64,000 nt of DNA, from the NCBI RefSeq assembly GCF_014529535.1, contig NW_023503807.1:2145332-2209331 (forward strand), given 5' to 3'. Positions 37,645-48,905 of this stretch are shown here, one piece after another. Origin of the DNA: Bradysia coprophila. Its lineage: Eukaryota; Arthropoda; Insecta; Diptera; Sciaridae. A program made the position numbers and the translations under genes. The stretch's first letter is position 1. The number at the start of each line of letters is the position of its first letter. The notes under the pieces are model-generated. The model was not told the DNA's origin. It did not search any database and saw nothing but the letters and a program-made list of their open reading frames with translations.

Positions 37645-39231
37645 ATGGTTCTGAACGAGGTTATTGTAATCGACGGCGGATTCGCGACTCAATTAACCGT
37701 TCACGTAGGAAAGAGTGTTGATGGTGATCCACTTTGGAGTGCAAGGTGCATAGAGTAAAGTATATTGTGCTGCTGGATCTCAATTTTCATACAATATCCA
37801 TTGACGCTAGGTTTAATGCAACAAATCCCGATGCAGTAGTGAAAACACATCTAGATTTCTTGGAAGCAGGTGCCGAAGCAATCATCACAAATACGTATCA
37901 GGCGAGCGTTGAAGGATACAAACAATATCTGAACTTCGATGACAAACAAAGCATCAATCTAATTAAGGAAACAGTCAAACTAGCCCATGTGGCAAGGGAT
38001 CTGTATCTTCAGCGTGGCAATGCAACCAAACCGATTCCATTGATTGTTGGATCGATTGTGAGTGTTTGCAATTTTTTGAATTGATTTTAAGTTTAGACCA
38101 GTTGCATCTCTATCAATAACATGACAAACCATACCTTGCATCTCTTTTCCCCGCGTGACCATATTTCATGAACGATCCCTTGATGACGAATGAGTCCAAA
38201 TTCAAACTAATTTTCTTGTCGGTTGAAATAGGGACCCTATGGTGCACATCTGCACGACGGCAGTGAATACTCCGGTAGTTATGCTGACAGAGTGACGAAA
38301 GACACCATTAAAAACTGGCATCGAGTTAGAATCGACGCAGTTTTATCAGCTGGTGTTGATGCCCTTGCCATAGAGACAATACCTTGTCTGGTAAGTTTTT
38401 TTCGGTTTTTTGTTGTTGTTGCGATGTTTGACTGATTTTTAATTATATGTTAGATGGAAGCTGAAGCTCTCATCGAAATGTTGTGTTCAGAATATCCACA
38501 AGCCAAATTCTGGATCTCTTTTCAGTGTAAGGTAAGCTAAAAGCCCAGAGATATTAATTGGATGTCAAAAACTCAGATTCTGTTGAAAGACATTTTACTT
38601 TTTGTGGGTTCACCTACACAGCTGCTCTTAGTCTGCGTCCACACACTGTTATTTCGAAATCATACTAAAATGCCATTTATTTTCGTGTGTCCAAGCAGGA
38701 CGGTTCTAGCATTGCTCATGGTGAAAGTTTTTCGGACGCAGCACTACGAATCTGGCATATTATCAGCGAGAAAAAGGCATTGAATAATCTATTGGCTATC
38801 GGAGTTAACTGCTTGCATCCTCGTGTAAGTCTGATATTATTGTCGCAGCACAGCACTTGTGCCCTTTCCATACTTCTTCAACTTTTTCTTTATTTAAATC
38901 CATGTGCAGTTCATTACGCCGCTGTTTAAATCACTAAACGGAAACCTGTCGCCGGAACAGAGACTTCCCTTGGTGGCCTATCCAAACAGTGGTGAGGTTT
39001 ATGATGTTGAAAATGGGTAAGATCAAAAAACGCACTCCTCGCAGAAAATTGGATTTGATAAAAAAAAAAATTGCAATTTCTAGATGGACTGGTCGTGAAG
39101 ACTGTGTACCGCTCGAAAGTTACGTGTCTGAATGGATCGCGCTGGGGACCAAAATTATTGGCGGCTGTTGCAGAACATATGCCAGAGACATAACACGAAT
39201 CAAGAACACAATCAAGGCGTCCGTTGAATAG
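37645..39231 (+). CDS. homocysteine S-methyltransferase
   Basis: Seven exons chain in frame: 37645-37745, 37811-38057, 38232-38390, 38454-38531, 38699-38824, 38910-39016 and 39084-39231 (321 residues, normal for the family). The enzyme transfers a methyl group from S-methylmethionine or S-adenosylmethionine to homocysteine, making methionine, in the cytosol. The sequence shows the N-terminal DGGFATQL and VDGDPLWSAR block, TNTYQASVEGY, SFQCKDGSSIAHGE, and the zinc ligands: Cys233 in GVNCLHPR and Cys301/Cys302 in IGGCCRTYARDI. An acceptor (TTTTTTACAG) five bases before the chosen ATG suggests a 5'-UTR exon upstream. All introns have GT-AG ends. No canonical poly(A) signal was seen just downstream. 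Confidence 0.95.
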
Positions 39232-39625
39232 GAGTTGGGAGCGGGATTGCATTTGGAAATTATTTTGGAATTTTATTCTTATTTATACAAATTTAAGCGT
39301 AAAGTAAAACGAATTAGCAGAATCAATTTTTTGTAAAATTATTTGGCCAATGGCCACGTCAAAATCATGCCCGCACGTTAGTAAGCGGGCGTGACGTAAG
39401 TCCACTACCAAAAAAGTTTTTTTTTGACGGCGACTTTTTCACTTCTCCCCTTGGCTCTAATGGTCCCCAAACTAGGATATTTGGAATATAGGCATCAATA
39501 CAAGTTCAACGAGCTGTCACACGTTACTGCAGCTTCAAAGTTGGCCGAAGTTCAATCGAAATATTGAAATCTCGAATTTTCAGATAATGCAAATCGCCTA
39601 CGATAGTTAGTCAGTTAGTTCCTAT
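39232..39625. repeat. transposon-like relic, inverted copy of 2335-2545
   Basis: TTCAACGAGCTGTCACACGTTACTGC (in broken form) at 39507-39548 is the reverse complement of 2335-2377. Palindromic GCCCGCACGTTAGTAAGCGGGC lies at about 39369-39390. Confidence 0.5.
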
Positions 39626-41410
39626 GGATCCAGCAACTCCTTGACTTGACTTGACTTGACTTTCGCAATAACAAGCTTGTGGGCTCACCCATGAGATTAT
39701 TTGAACGTGAGGACTTTGACTTGAATGATCACGAATGAAAATCAAGTCCTAATCCTCCCTTTTCTTTCTCCTAGACTCGGTTCATCGTACACCAGAGAAC
39801 AATTGTGCGCTTCCTCTCGTCGAGCACACTCATTCACATTCGCACTCTGCCTCCGGCACTTTGTGTACGATGAACTTTGTCAGTGGTGAGGCCACTACTT
39901 GCATTACTTTGACTTATATACCAAGGATGAACCTGAACCAAGGTAACTAACTCAACCACCGTCGCTCGATCTATGTGGTCGGACTAACTACACGGCAGTG
40001 GGGAGATGAACCAACCACCTGAGCTCTTTCATTGCTCGGAAATATTTTGTTAAGAATTGGTATCGTGAAGAAAATTACCTGTAGCAGGAGACTTACCAAA
40101 CCACACGTCATACAAACCAAAAAAGCGTTCTCCAATAAGCCATTAGCGCGTGAAGCGAGAGAGATAACATATCTTTAGCAGAAGATAAGACAGCCAAATT
40201 ATTACATAAAACCGTTTACACTATCGCTAGTCAAAGAAACGAGAATGCTCCCGTCAACAAACGTCCGAGAAAAACTGGAATCGCCGTTCCGACAGACACC
40301 GCGCAACGGGAATGCTCTTCTCAACGTTTCGTAAAACGCTTCTCATGTGTTAGCCACACCACGTAAACAGCGATACCTACGCGTAGAGGATACGCTCCTC
40401 TTAGGGAACGTGGAAGAAACGCTCAAACTCAGAGGCTGCTAAGCCCTTTAACTTTACGGAGAGAATAGTTTCTACAAGCGAGGCAAACGTTCCCTTCAAG
40501 AAACGTTAGAGAAAAACTGAAGGCTAACGAACCATAACTTTGACTTGACATACGTCGACAACAATCAAAACCAACAACAGGCCGAAACTCGAAGCGCGCA
40601 ACATCACGGAAAGAAGAAAACTCTAGACAACAACAAATTGCAAACAAATTGTACTTGTGCACGTACGAAGAGCGAAAACAAAAATAAGGCTTCTAATCGC
40701 ACAGGACCATCGGTTAAGTATCTGTTTGCCAAAACTGGTAAAATGGCATATCCAAACCTAAATGCTCCTTACAAGAAACGATAAAGCAAAACCGTGAGAT
40801 ATGACGCATTCAGAGAATGGTAACTGTAAAGCATCAACCATTCGCTCATCAAGTTACATCGCACGTACCGTAAACCGTTACCCTATACAAACCGTATCTG
40901 CTTCAACTGGAGTCAGAGTTTTCTCCAAACCGTGCTGCACTGTGTCCCGAGCGTGTCATTTCAGTATCATTTACGCGGGACAAACCGGATTTGCAACACA
41001 TTGACACCACGACCAGAGCCTTCGTTCATCATCGAGTTTCACTGGTTTCACGGCTTGACCTGTATACAGCTCCGTTCGATATTCCTCCTGTTAGTTTCCG
41101 CATTGGCATTCGGCCTCTATTTCTCGGCATTTCCCTCAAATTCATGAATTCCATTGAGCAACTTGTCCAGAAACAATGTTGGTAATCATCCCGTTTCACC
41201 GCCTAAGTCTCCGTCCGTCGAAATTTCATTCGGGAAAAACTACAATCGCTCGCGAAAACAGTCGGACACAATTGTAAACAACTTTAAAATCAAACAAACC
41301 AAGAAAAACAAAGAAATAACTTGAAAAACTAAGACAAATTCGACGAGCAATAATTTTTCACGTCCAGCCATTTTCACATCGCCTACTTCCCAGCGGATCC
41401 AGCAACTCCT
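39626..41410 (-). mobile_element. possible retroposed insertion with 16-bp flanking repeats
   Basis: GGATCCAGCAACTCCT occurs at 39626-39641 and again at 41395-41410. Immediately inside the left copy are four TTGAC units (39641-39660). Read on the minus strand this is an element ending in (GTCAA)n and flanked by a 16-bp target duplication, a typical non-LTR retroposon arrangement. No ORF inside (longest under 115 codons) has a recognisable domain, so it would be non-autonomous or decayed. The interior is less AT-rich than the flanks. Confidence 0.5.
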
Positions 41411-41864
41411 AAACGTTTCTATAGATTTTCCTGAAATTTCAAAAGTTGGAAAAAATCCATATCTTAGGAGCTGTAGCAAACTGTAGCATCTCCAAACTTT
41501 GGAGTCCAAAGTCTTCATACAAATGCCATATAAAAGCCGTATGTGTGTTTGTGTGTGTTGTATATTTTGGTGCATGATGAAAGGTGTGTGTTGTTTTGGG
41601 ATGTGTTTCTTGTTGGAAATTCCTGGGATAATTAAGTATAAACTGTTAGCAGTGCTTAGACTGGATTCTCCAAATGTTATCTACTCCGGTGGCAACGATA
41701 CTAAATTCTTCTGATTTAAACACGTCCACTTAAACCGAGATGTTTATTGAGAATAAAATCAAATTTAAACAGGCGATATTGGCCTACATGATCAAATATA
41801 TTTAATTGAGAGTTCAATGAAACATTGACTCTAACATAAACTTCCACTAGGTTGGTTCTTAAAT

Positions 41865-41989
41865 CCCGAGCAACGAATTCATTCATATGAAGAAATGCGT
41901 TGGTTAGAGCAGTAAAAAAGATGTGTACCATACATCTCATCTCTTCTAACCAACGCATTTCTTCATATGAATGAATTCGTTGCTCGGGA
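41865..41989. repeat. strong hairpin, 45-bp arms
   Basis: CCCGAGCAACGAATTCATTC...AAATGCGTTGGTTAGA (41865-41908) is inverted at 41945-41989 with one or two mismatches. The 35-nt loop itself contains AGATGTGTACCATACATCT. Confidence 0.75.
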
Positions 41990-42114
41990 CCCCAAAAATG
42001 CGTTTATAAATTCAGAAAAAAATACGAATGCCTTCTTCTGACTCTTCCGGACCAGAAAAACACCGTTGTAGCTTAATATTCGATGCTCGAGCAGAAAAAA
42101 AATCTGGCAATGCA

Positions 42115-42285
42115 GATTAACCTGTTACAGACGGCTGTCATCTGTTATCGACAACAACAGCAATAATAAACGACAAGGTTTGACTAATGAGATCTTATAT
42201 AGCAAAAAGCACGTTCAAAACAAATGAAGTAAAAGATTTTTGAAATCAATCTACGAAAATCTTCGATCAAATGAAGTAATAGTTT
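42115..42285. mobile_element. CCTGTTACAGACGG element, left part
   Basis: Matches 60499-60668 (CTGTTACAGACGGCTGTCAT, TTATATAGCAAAAA, AAACAAATGAAGTAA) but lacks a recognisable right terminus. Confidence 0.6.
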
Positions 42286-42361
42286 GAGACTTTAATTCGT
42301 TTATTTTGCGATTATTTTAAAATTCCATTATATGACAATTAATCATATTCCGTTTGTATAT

Positions 42362-42592
42362 TTATATAAAATTAATCTCCTCCAACGCAGAGGTGTATGG
42401 GACTGTGCCCAAAATCGATGCAGCATTCACTCTTTGTATTGAGATTCCAAGTCTTTGGATCAGGTAACTTCTGGATTTCTTCTCTCCAGTAGTGGCGATT
42501 AAAATTTTGCCAATTTTATTTACTAAATTTCGACCTTCTTCTGACCAGCTTCCCAAAGTTTCGACGGCGAACCTTGGCCAGTAAGTGCACAT
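42362..42592 (-). pseudogene. C-terminal remnant of a LINE polyprotein
   Basis: The minus-strand frame reads RFAVETLGSWSEEGRNLVNK, IGKILIATTGEKKSRSYLIQ and RLGISIQRVNAASILGTVP. This arrangement (VE-LG-WS, LV--IG--L---TGE, L-QR-S-A-QR-NA-S-LGT) is one I associate with the C-terminal end of insect non-LTR retrotransposon proteins. No RT domain is contiguous with it, so it is a relic. About 55 nt at its start (42571-42625) are inverted at 42803-42868. Confidence 0.5.
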
Positions 42593-43334
42593 AATATTCC
42601 ATAACAGCAGCTGAACTCTTTTAAAATCTGAGAAAGTGAAATTTGTGAGAAAAACAACAAATAATCGTTTTAACTAGTTATTTGACCCACGAACAGTAGT
42701 AAGAAGTCGATTTCGTTGCAAATACACATTTTTCGATATTTTTACAAAAGGTTGAACTTCGTGGTATACCGTGTCAATATAATGTGCTACATCGAGATCC
42801 CAAATATTTTGTAAAAGAGTTCAGCTACTGTTATGGAATATTATGTGCACTTACTGGCCAAGGTTACCTCGACTCAGCAACACCGGTTACAGTGTCTGCA
42901 CTGGCTTCGTGGGCGACGTGGGTACACTTAAAAAGTTCATTCAAAAATGTTGAAAAAGTGGTTTCGGATGGATCGCCGACCGGGACAATGCCTAGTGTAC
43001 TGGTAGTCTCTCAGGAAATAAAAGTCAAAAACGAAAATGTCGAACTTTCGATGTTAGAAAACCTCGACAGACACACCTTTTGGACCATCGGTTTCTTTGG
43101 CAGATTTGTAGAGTTTTTAACGCTTTACATCCTACTAGAACATTGTTTTCAGAAATACTCTCAACTTTCCGAGTTATGACCATTTGAAAGTTAAAGTCGT
43201 CCGGGGGGACTTCTTCCCGGGCACCTTCGGATCCATCAACCATATGCCTGGAATTAGTTTTCAATGATCTACGTTTTCCGCACACAGGCTATCGCGGCCC
43301 TTAAAATTCTAAAAATTCGATACGCCCTACTATT

Positions 43335-43505
43335 TATAGGTCGCAATGCAAAAGTGACATGATTGGATTTTCCCTTGTTGAGTTTAATTTTCCAATCAAT
43401 AGTCCACTGATTTATTTTGTCCAGGGCATTTTGTAATACTTTAACTGCTTCCAACTGCGAAAGATCTGTTGTCATAATCGCTGTGTCGTCTGCGAAGGCG
43501 GGTGA
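43335..43505 (-). pseudogene. jockey-like LINE reverse transcriptase fragment
   Basis: The minus-strand frame has AFADDTAIMTTD (the RT catalytic [FY]-x-DD box), then VLQNALDKINQWTIDWKIKL and NKGKSNHVTFALRP, the usual order in jockey-clade reverse transcriptases. Only about 55 codons of RT remain. At 43489 onward the sequence turns into a GGCGGGTGAAACACAAAT MITE end, so the 5' side is replaced. Confidence 0.78.
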
Positions 43506-43682
43506 AACACAAATCTTGACAAATCTTTGAGAACTTTGTTTACGATGTCCTTTTTTGTGTCGTATGTGCACCGTCATTTTGGTGAGCAAAAATGAAATAA
43601 AGTTTAAAGTTTGTGTTTTCGTGTGATCCGTGTAGTCCTGCAACTACATCACTAAAAATTTCAGTGTCATTGTTGTGACTGC

Positions 43683-46481
43683 GTCAAAGCGAAGTTTGTT
43701 TGCTAGAGAGGGTATTGGTTGGAGGTAGACGGTTTTTGTTTTTAACCAAAAGAAAAACGCCGAACCGATCATTTCCAAATTAAAACAGATTTTGTTTATT
43801 TCATAATTTTTTGTATAATTTTTTTTTTGTTTAACACAACAACATAGCTTATAGAATAACCTGTCCACAAAAACAATATTTCTATAAATATGTTTATTAT
43901 AATCATTTTTTTTTTGTTTGTTTATTTTTAATTACATTGTTTAAGTGCGACGATATTTTATATCAAACAAAATTCAATTTGAAAATTTAATCGTTTTACA
44001 TTTAAAATAATTTTTTTTTTGTTTTGTTTTGCAGATACTTTTATTTAAATAATTTTTTTTTATTTAATTAATTTTAGTTTTGTATAGAAATTTGTAATTT
44101 TATTTAATTAATTTTTTTCTTTCTTTAATTATTTACAAAAAAAGATCGTCGCCTTCACTTTATAAATAGAATATTTTATATTTTTTTGTTTTTGTTTTTA
44201 TATAATATATGATATATCTAGAGATGTGTACAATTAATAATTACTAAAATACAATTTTATGTGAGTGATACTTCCTTTTACTAAAATATGATTTTTCAAT
44301 ATAATTTCTAGAAAAGCTATGTAGAGGGTTCCTTTTTTTTAATAATAATATTACTAGAATTCTTTCTTTCATTTTTTCCCCATCATTTTCTTAATTCTTA
44401 TTACATTTGCATTTAAATTTTTTTGTTTTTTTTTTCATATTTGGTAGCAAAAATAATATTGTGGTCGTTTGTTTCTCATATTTTAATTATCTTTTCTCAT
44501 TTATTTTTATGTGTGTATTAAGTCGCACAATGACAAGCCAAACTTTATAGATTTGCGGGCTGATTTTGTAACTAATAAAATTTGAAATTTGAAATTCATT
44601 CGCGTAACTTTGTCAATCTTTTTTCGTCGCATATTTGGTTGTTAGTACAGGCATTTTCCACTGGGATACAAAAATTAAAATTAAAATTCCAATGAAGAGA
44701 TAATAGTTAAAATAGGTTTTTCGTTGACTATGCACCCGAAAGTAACTCAAGTCAGAAATGTACGAAAGCCATTTTTCATAGCTTTTGTTCAAGGATTGTG
44801 GTATTTTATATGTAAATTATCACCGTTATTATGTTGAATGATCTTCGAAAAAGCCATTTTCTTCACGTTTTCATTATATTTAGATAGAGTCGAAGTAGGT
44901 TTTATACAAAATTGTAGTTTGAATTTTCCATTTTTTGCAGTCAATGTTCGTTAATTTACGCAACTTTTCGAGTTTCAATCAATTATTCTTTTAGTAATTT
45001 TGTTATCAAGGCTTGGGTAACTGACTCCATTTAATAAGATACACGAGATCCTGGGCCATAGCTAGCAGCACAGGCTCATAAACCGTAATAATATTTTTAT
45101 AAGATCAAACTAAAGGAAAATCGTAATTATTAGGGCAGGCTAAACCTGCATCTGTCTGCCCATAGCTACAGTACTGACGGGAACACACCTTTTACATCTT
45201 TATTTGTACGATGCGGTGCATTTTTTATATAGAAATTGGTGAAAATACAGGTCTTAGTGCTTTCAAACAAATGCGAGAGTTGAGAGACTACAAGGCGAAA
45301 AGGTTTTGTGTAATTTTGTTGAATTATTGACCCTAAATCTTGTAATGCCTGAATGAGTCGTCGAATAGCTGACAATTAGCTTAATTTCCAATCAGAAGTT
45401 TATCAGTCGTGATAAATTTAACTTTTTGATTAATTATAAGAAATTTTAAATTTAGCGCGCTTTTTTTACAGATGAATCTTACCAAAAAAAACTAGCCTCC
45501 AAGTCTATTGACTTCATTCGGTGATAAATTACACTTAATTGTGAGTTTGTCGGTTTATCAATGTTTAGTAAGAGCAGTATTAGACTAAGTAAATTCACCA
45601 AAAACAGAATTTGTATGGTATGGTGAACGACTTTTAGCAAAAGTTTATTGCCTTGGCCACCCATACTCATTACAGATTATGTGAAAATTCAACTTAAGGA
45701 AAATTGGCGTTGCGGAGAAATTTAGCTATCATCGCCATCATAATCAACTTAGAACTGTCTTAACCGGTTCTGTCGAACCTTTAATTTATCAGCGAAAATT
45801 AAAAATTTATCAATGAGATAGGAGATCAGGACCGGCGTATACAAAAATGTTGAAGTATTGAAAAAAGTTGGAAATGAAATTTTCATCTTTGTTTTTCCTC
45901 GGTGGACAAATAACTATTTCGCCAGGAAACAAAAACTGCTACTTACGCCCCGCCCCGCAAATGAGGGCAAAATTAACCTTTTCGAACTTTTACGACTTGT
46001 ATTTTCTTCCGGGTTCTAGTACGTTTTGTCATACATTCACCAAAGTCAGAGAATGAAGTAATTGAAAAATTGGTGGCGTGTCTATAAAGAAAATTGTGTT
46101 TGGAAACTAAAGCTCAAATGTAATAGATTTTCGTACACATTCTATTACATTTCCACATAAAATTACTAACCTTCAGCGCTATATAGAGTGGTAAGTAAGT
46201 GCGATTTTTGTATAACTAGTCTGGGAGTCTCACATCAAAATGAGAGAAATCACAAATAAATTGATTTTGTTTGAAAACAGAGTCTGACTCTCAATTTTAG
46301 TTTTCTTTCTCACTTAACACTCTGTTTTTGTGAACCAACTTCACTGCCATGACATTCCATGGATAATTTACTGGACTGAAGTTATATCACCCGAAAATGG
46401 AGCGCAAAGAATGAAGTACTGAAAAAATCATTGCGCATCTCCAGACAAATTGGATATTTCCTAAACATTTTATGAGACTGC
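43683..46481. other. AT-rich non-coding stretch
   Basis: T-runs dominate 43780-44640. No coding exon recognised. Known repeat pieces: 43683-43735 (inverted counterpart at about 60047-60095), 45690-45785 (solo end of the GGTTCTGAAA family) and 46113-46415 (copy of 6487-6655). Confidence 0.45.
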
Positions 46482-47467
46482 CGTAATTTACAAGCATTCT
46501 TTTGCTTTAAAATTGTCACTTATCTTAAGAGTGATATCGCCAAATTTTCAGGAGATTGGGAAACAAGCGGTCTCCGATTTTAATGAGTGATATCTCGTTG
46601 GATTCGTCTTTCAATTCTAGGAAACACATGTCTTTCACTTTTTCTTAAAAAAAATTGTTTTCTGTGAAAAGCGCTCAAAAGTGGAGACATGTCAGAGGGT
46701 GCCGAAAACAGTTTTTCGACAATAACTCAAGAAAAAATTATTTTAAATTGTTATAATGTTGTACGAATATCGGCCTTGGAAAGACCTACAGGTAGAGTAT
46801 ACGCACCGCTTGGTGCTAGTTGATCCACGAGAGTTATGACTAGCAATATAGTGAATGTTCGGAGAGTGCGCCTTCTCTGCAGCTTCGATGTTCCGCGTAA
46901 CTGAGTATGGGGTGTTGTAGCTGGCCTCACCTACTATCGTCCCACATATAAATGAATCCAGTACTTTTGTGCTGCAAGCTTACAGAAGTCTTAGGAAAAA
47001 ATTTGCATTTTGGCACCAATTTTTTCCTAAGACGTCTTTCTGAGGGCCCAACTGCCAGAACAGCGGAACACCGAAGCTGCAGAGAAGGCGGACTCTCCGA
47101 ACATTCACTATATTGCTAGTCATAACTCTCGTGGACCAACTAGCACCAAGCGGTGCGTATACTCCAACTGTAGGTCTTTCCAAGATACGTCCGACATTCG
47201 TACAACATTACAACAATTTAAAATCATTTTTTCTTGAGTTATTGTGGAAAAACGGTTTTCGGTATCCTCTGGCATGACTTCACTTTTGAACGCTTTTCAC
47301 AGAAAACAATTTTTTTTAAGAAAAAGTGAACGACACGTGTTTCCTAGAATTGAAAGACGAATCCAACGAGCTATCACTCATTAAAATCGGAGACCGCTTG
47401 TTTCCAAAGTTAAAAAAATCACCTGAAGATTTGGCGATATCACTCTTAATGCAAATTACGGCAGAAG
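46482..47467. mobile_element. 986-bp foldback element
   Basis: Ends CTGCCGTAATTTAC and AAATTACGGCAG are inverted. From GAGTGATATCGCCAAATTTT (46528) to about 46900 the left arm is repeated in inverse at about 47070-47450 (e.g. GGAGACCGC, CGAATCCAACGAG, AGAAAACAATTTTTTTTAAG, CACCGCTTGGTGCTAGTTG, CATTCACTATATTGCTAGTC). Arms are about 375 nt with 90% or so identity; the loop is about 46900-47070. No clear target duplication; no protein recognised. Confidence 0.8.
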
Positions 47468-48713
47468 TGTTCAACAGATTTGTTAGTATTTCCGATTTTT
47501 TTTTTTATTATTTTCACTCAAATGCAGAACATTCAACAAAAGTCGGAGCAACTTCACCCGACTGAAAACAAAAAGTTTGTTAGAAGACAACCGAAAGAAA
47601 AGACCAAAAAAAATCGTTTGACAAAAAATCCCGAAATTTTATGAAAGCAACTAGACACAAGCTAGTGTTTATATGTATGCTCCGCTCATTTTCATTTTTT
47701 CTATCTCATTTCGATTAACTAAGCAAAATGTGTTTGTCCTCTTTCTTTTTACTAATTTAAGCAATTAAAATATTTTAAATAATAAAAACGGATTACAGTT
47801 AAAAACTCATAGCAAATATAAATAAAAAAAAACTTTTTTTTCTTTCTTCTTCTATATTTATAGTGTGTGTATACCTTATCTGGATAGAAAATAAATTCTT
47901 TTTTTTTTCTTTTCGTTTTAATTATTTTTCTTTACATTAAAACTGTGAAAAAAAAATTTTTGTTAAGTTTTTCTTTTACATTTTCTGTAAAGTTAATAAA
48001 AAGTTTAATAAAAAAAATCAAAGACAATTCTGAGATTTGTTTGCTTTTCTTTTGTAACCGTTCTGTCTCGCTTTCGTTTCACAATTTTAATTTCCTTTTT
48101 TCTCATTGCTCACTGAATGAATGAAAACTATGTACAAAATTATTTCATAAATATATGTGTGTAATGTGTAGTACATTGAAAAAATCAATCATTTTATAAG
48201 ACTAAATAATGTTTTAGAAAAAAAATTTAATTTTCTTTTTTTACATTTGTTCATGTGATTTACCACTTAACAGGCGCAAAAGAAATCGACGTGGATGCAG
48301 TTACGATAGAGAGTGAGAGAGAGAAAGAGAGAATTCTTACTGGTAATCGTTCTTGATATAAAAAAGGGGGCAGAATGTATCAAAAAATGATAAGCTCACA
48401 TCGTATCTCGCGTATGAATCAAAGTTTTTTTTTTTAAGTTAAATTTTGGTCTCGATTATATTCAATTTGGATCTTCGTTTTTTTCGTGTGTGAGAAGAAA
48501 AACTTTTTTTTATTGAAATTAACACACTCTCTGGTCGAATAACTTAACTCATTTAGAAATTTCATAATTTTACTTTTTTCTCGTTTTTGTTTTTTTTTTA
48601 ACTTTTTTCCTTTTTTTTGTATTCAAAGTTTTGCATATTATTTTTAAGACACTTATCATTCTGGCTTCTCACTTTGTATCTTTGTCTCGTTTCTCCTACT
48701 TTTCTCCATTCCT
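47468..48713 (-). other. T-rich stretch, probable Ncoa6 3' UTR or flank
   Basis: Long T-runs and no coding features. A TTTATT (AATAAA on the minus strand) at about 48509-48514 is a candidate poly(A) signal about 200-400 nt past the Ncoa6 stop options. A (GA)n tract is at about 48310-48332. Confidence 0.4.
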
Positions 48714-48898
48714 TCAATACATCGGTATCGCTAACGCAGACATACTCAAACTGCTGTCGTCGTCGTCGTCCTCATCATCATCGTCATCGCCGCCGTCGTT
48801 GCCCTCATCGGTGGTGGTGGTATCTTCGCCGAAACCATCTAAACTATAGTCACTGATTGACTGCGCTTCAGTTACATTTCTGCTACTTGAAGCGCATG
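48714..48898 (-). CDS. Ncoa6: alternative last exon of Ncoa6 (acidic tail)
   Basis: From acceptor CCTATAG|CA at 48899 the same reading frame stays open for 60 codons to TGA at 48714-48716: ACASSSRNVTEAQSIS, then DYSLDGFGEDTTTTDEG, a run of Asp/Glu, and SSLSMSALAIPMY. The Asp run uses both GAC and GAT. The same frame directly follows the TGA of the first model, so splicing to this acceptor or stop readthrough would produce it. ASSS-x-x-x-[IV]-T-x-A-x-S loosely resembles the end of vertebrate NCOA6 as I remember it. Confidence 0.5.
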
Positions 48899-48905
48899 CT
48901 ATAGG

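Noticed and set aside
42784..43179. 131-codon ORF downstream of the LINE remnant
   Set aside because: Its first part is the inverse of the LINE-flanking sequence and the rest has no recognisable feature.
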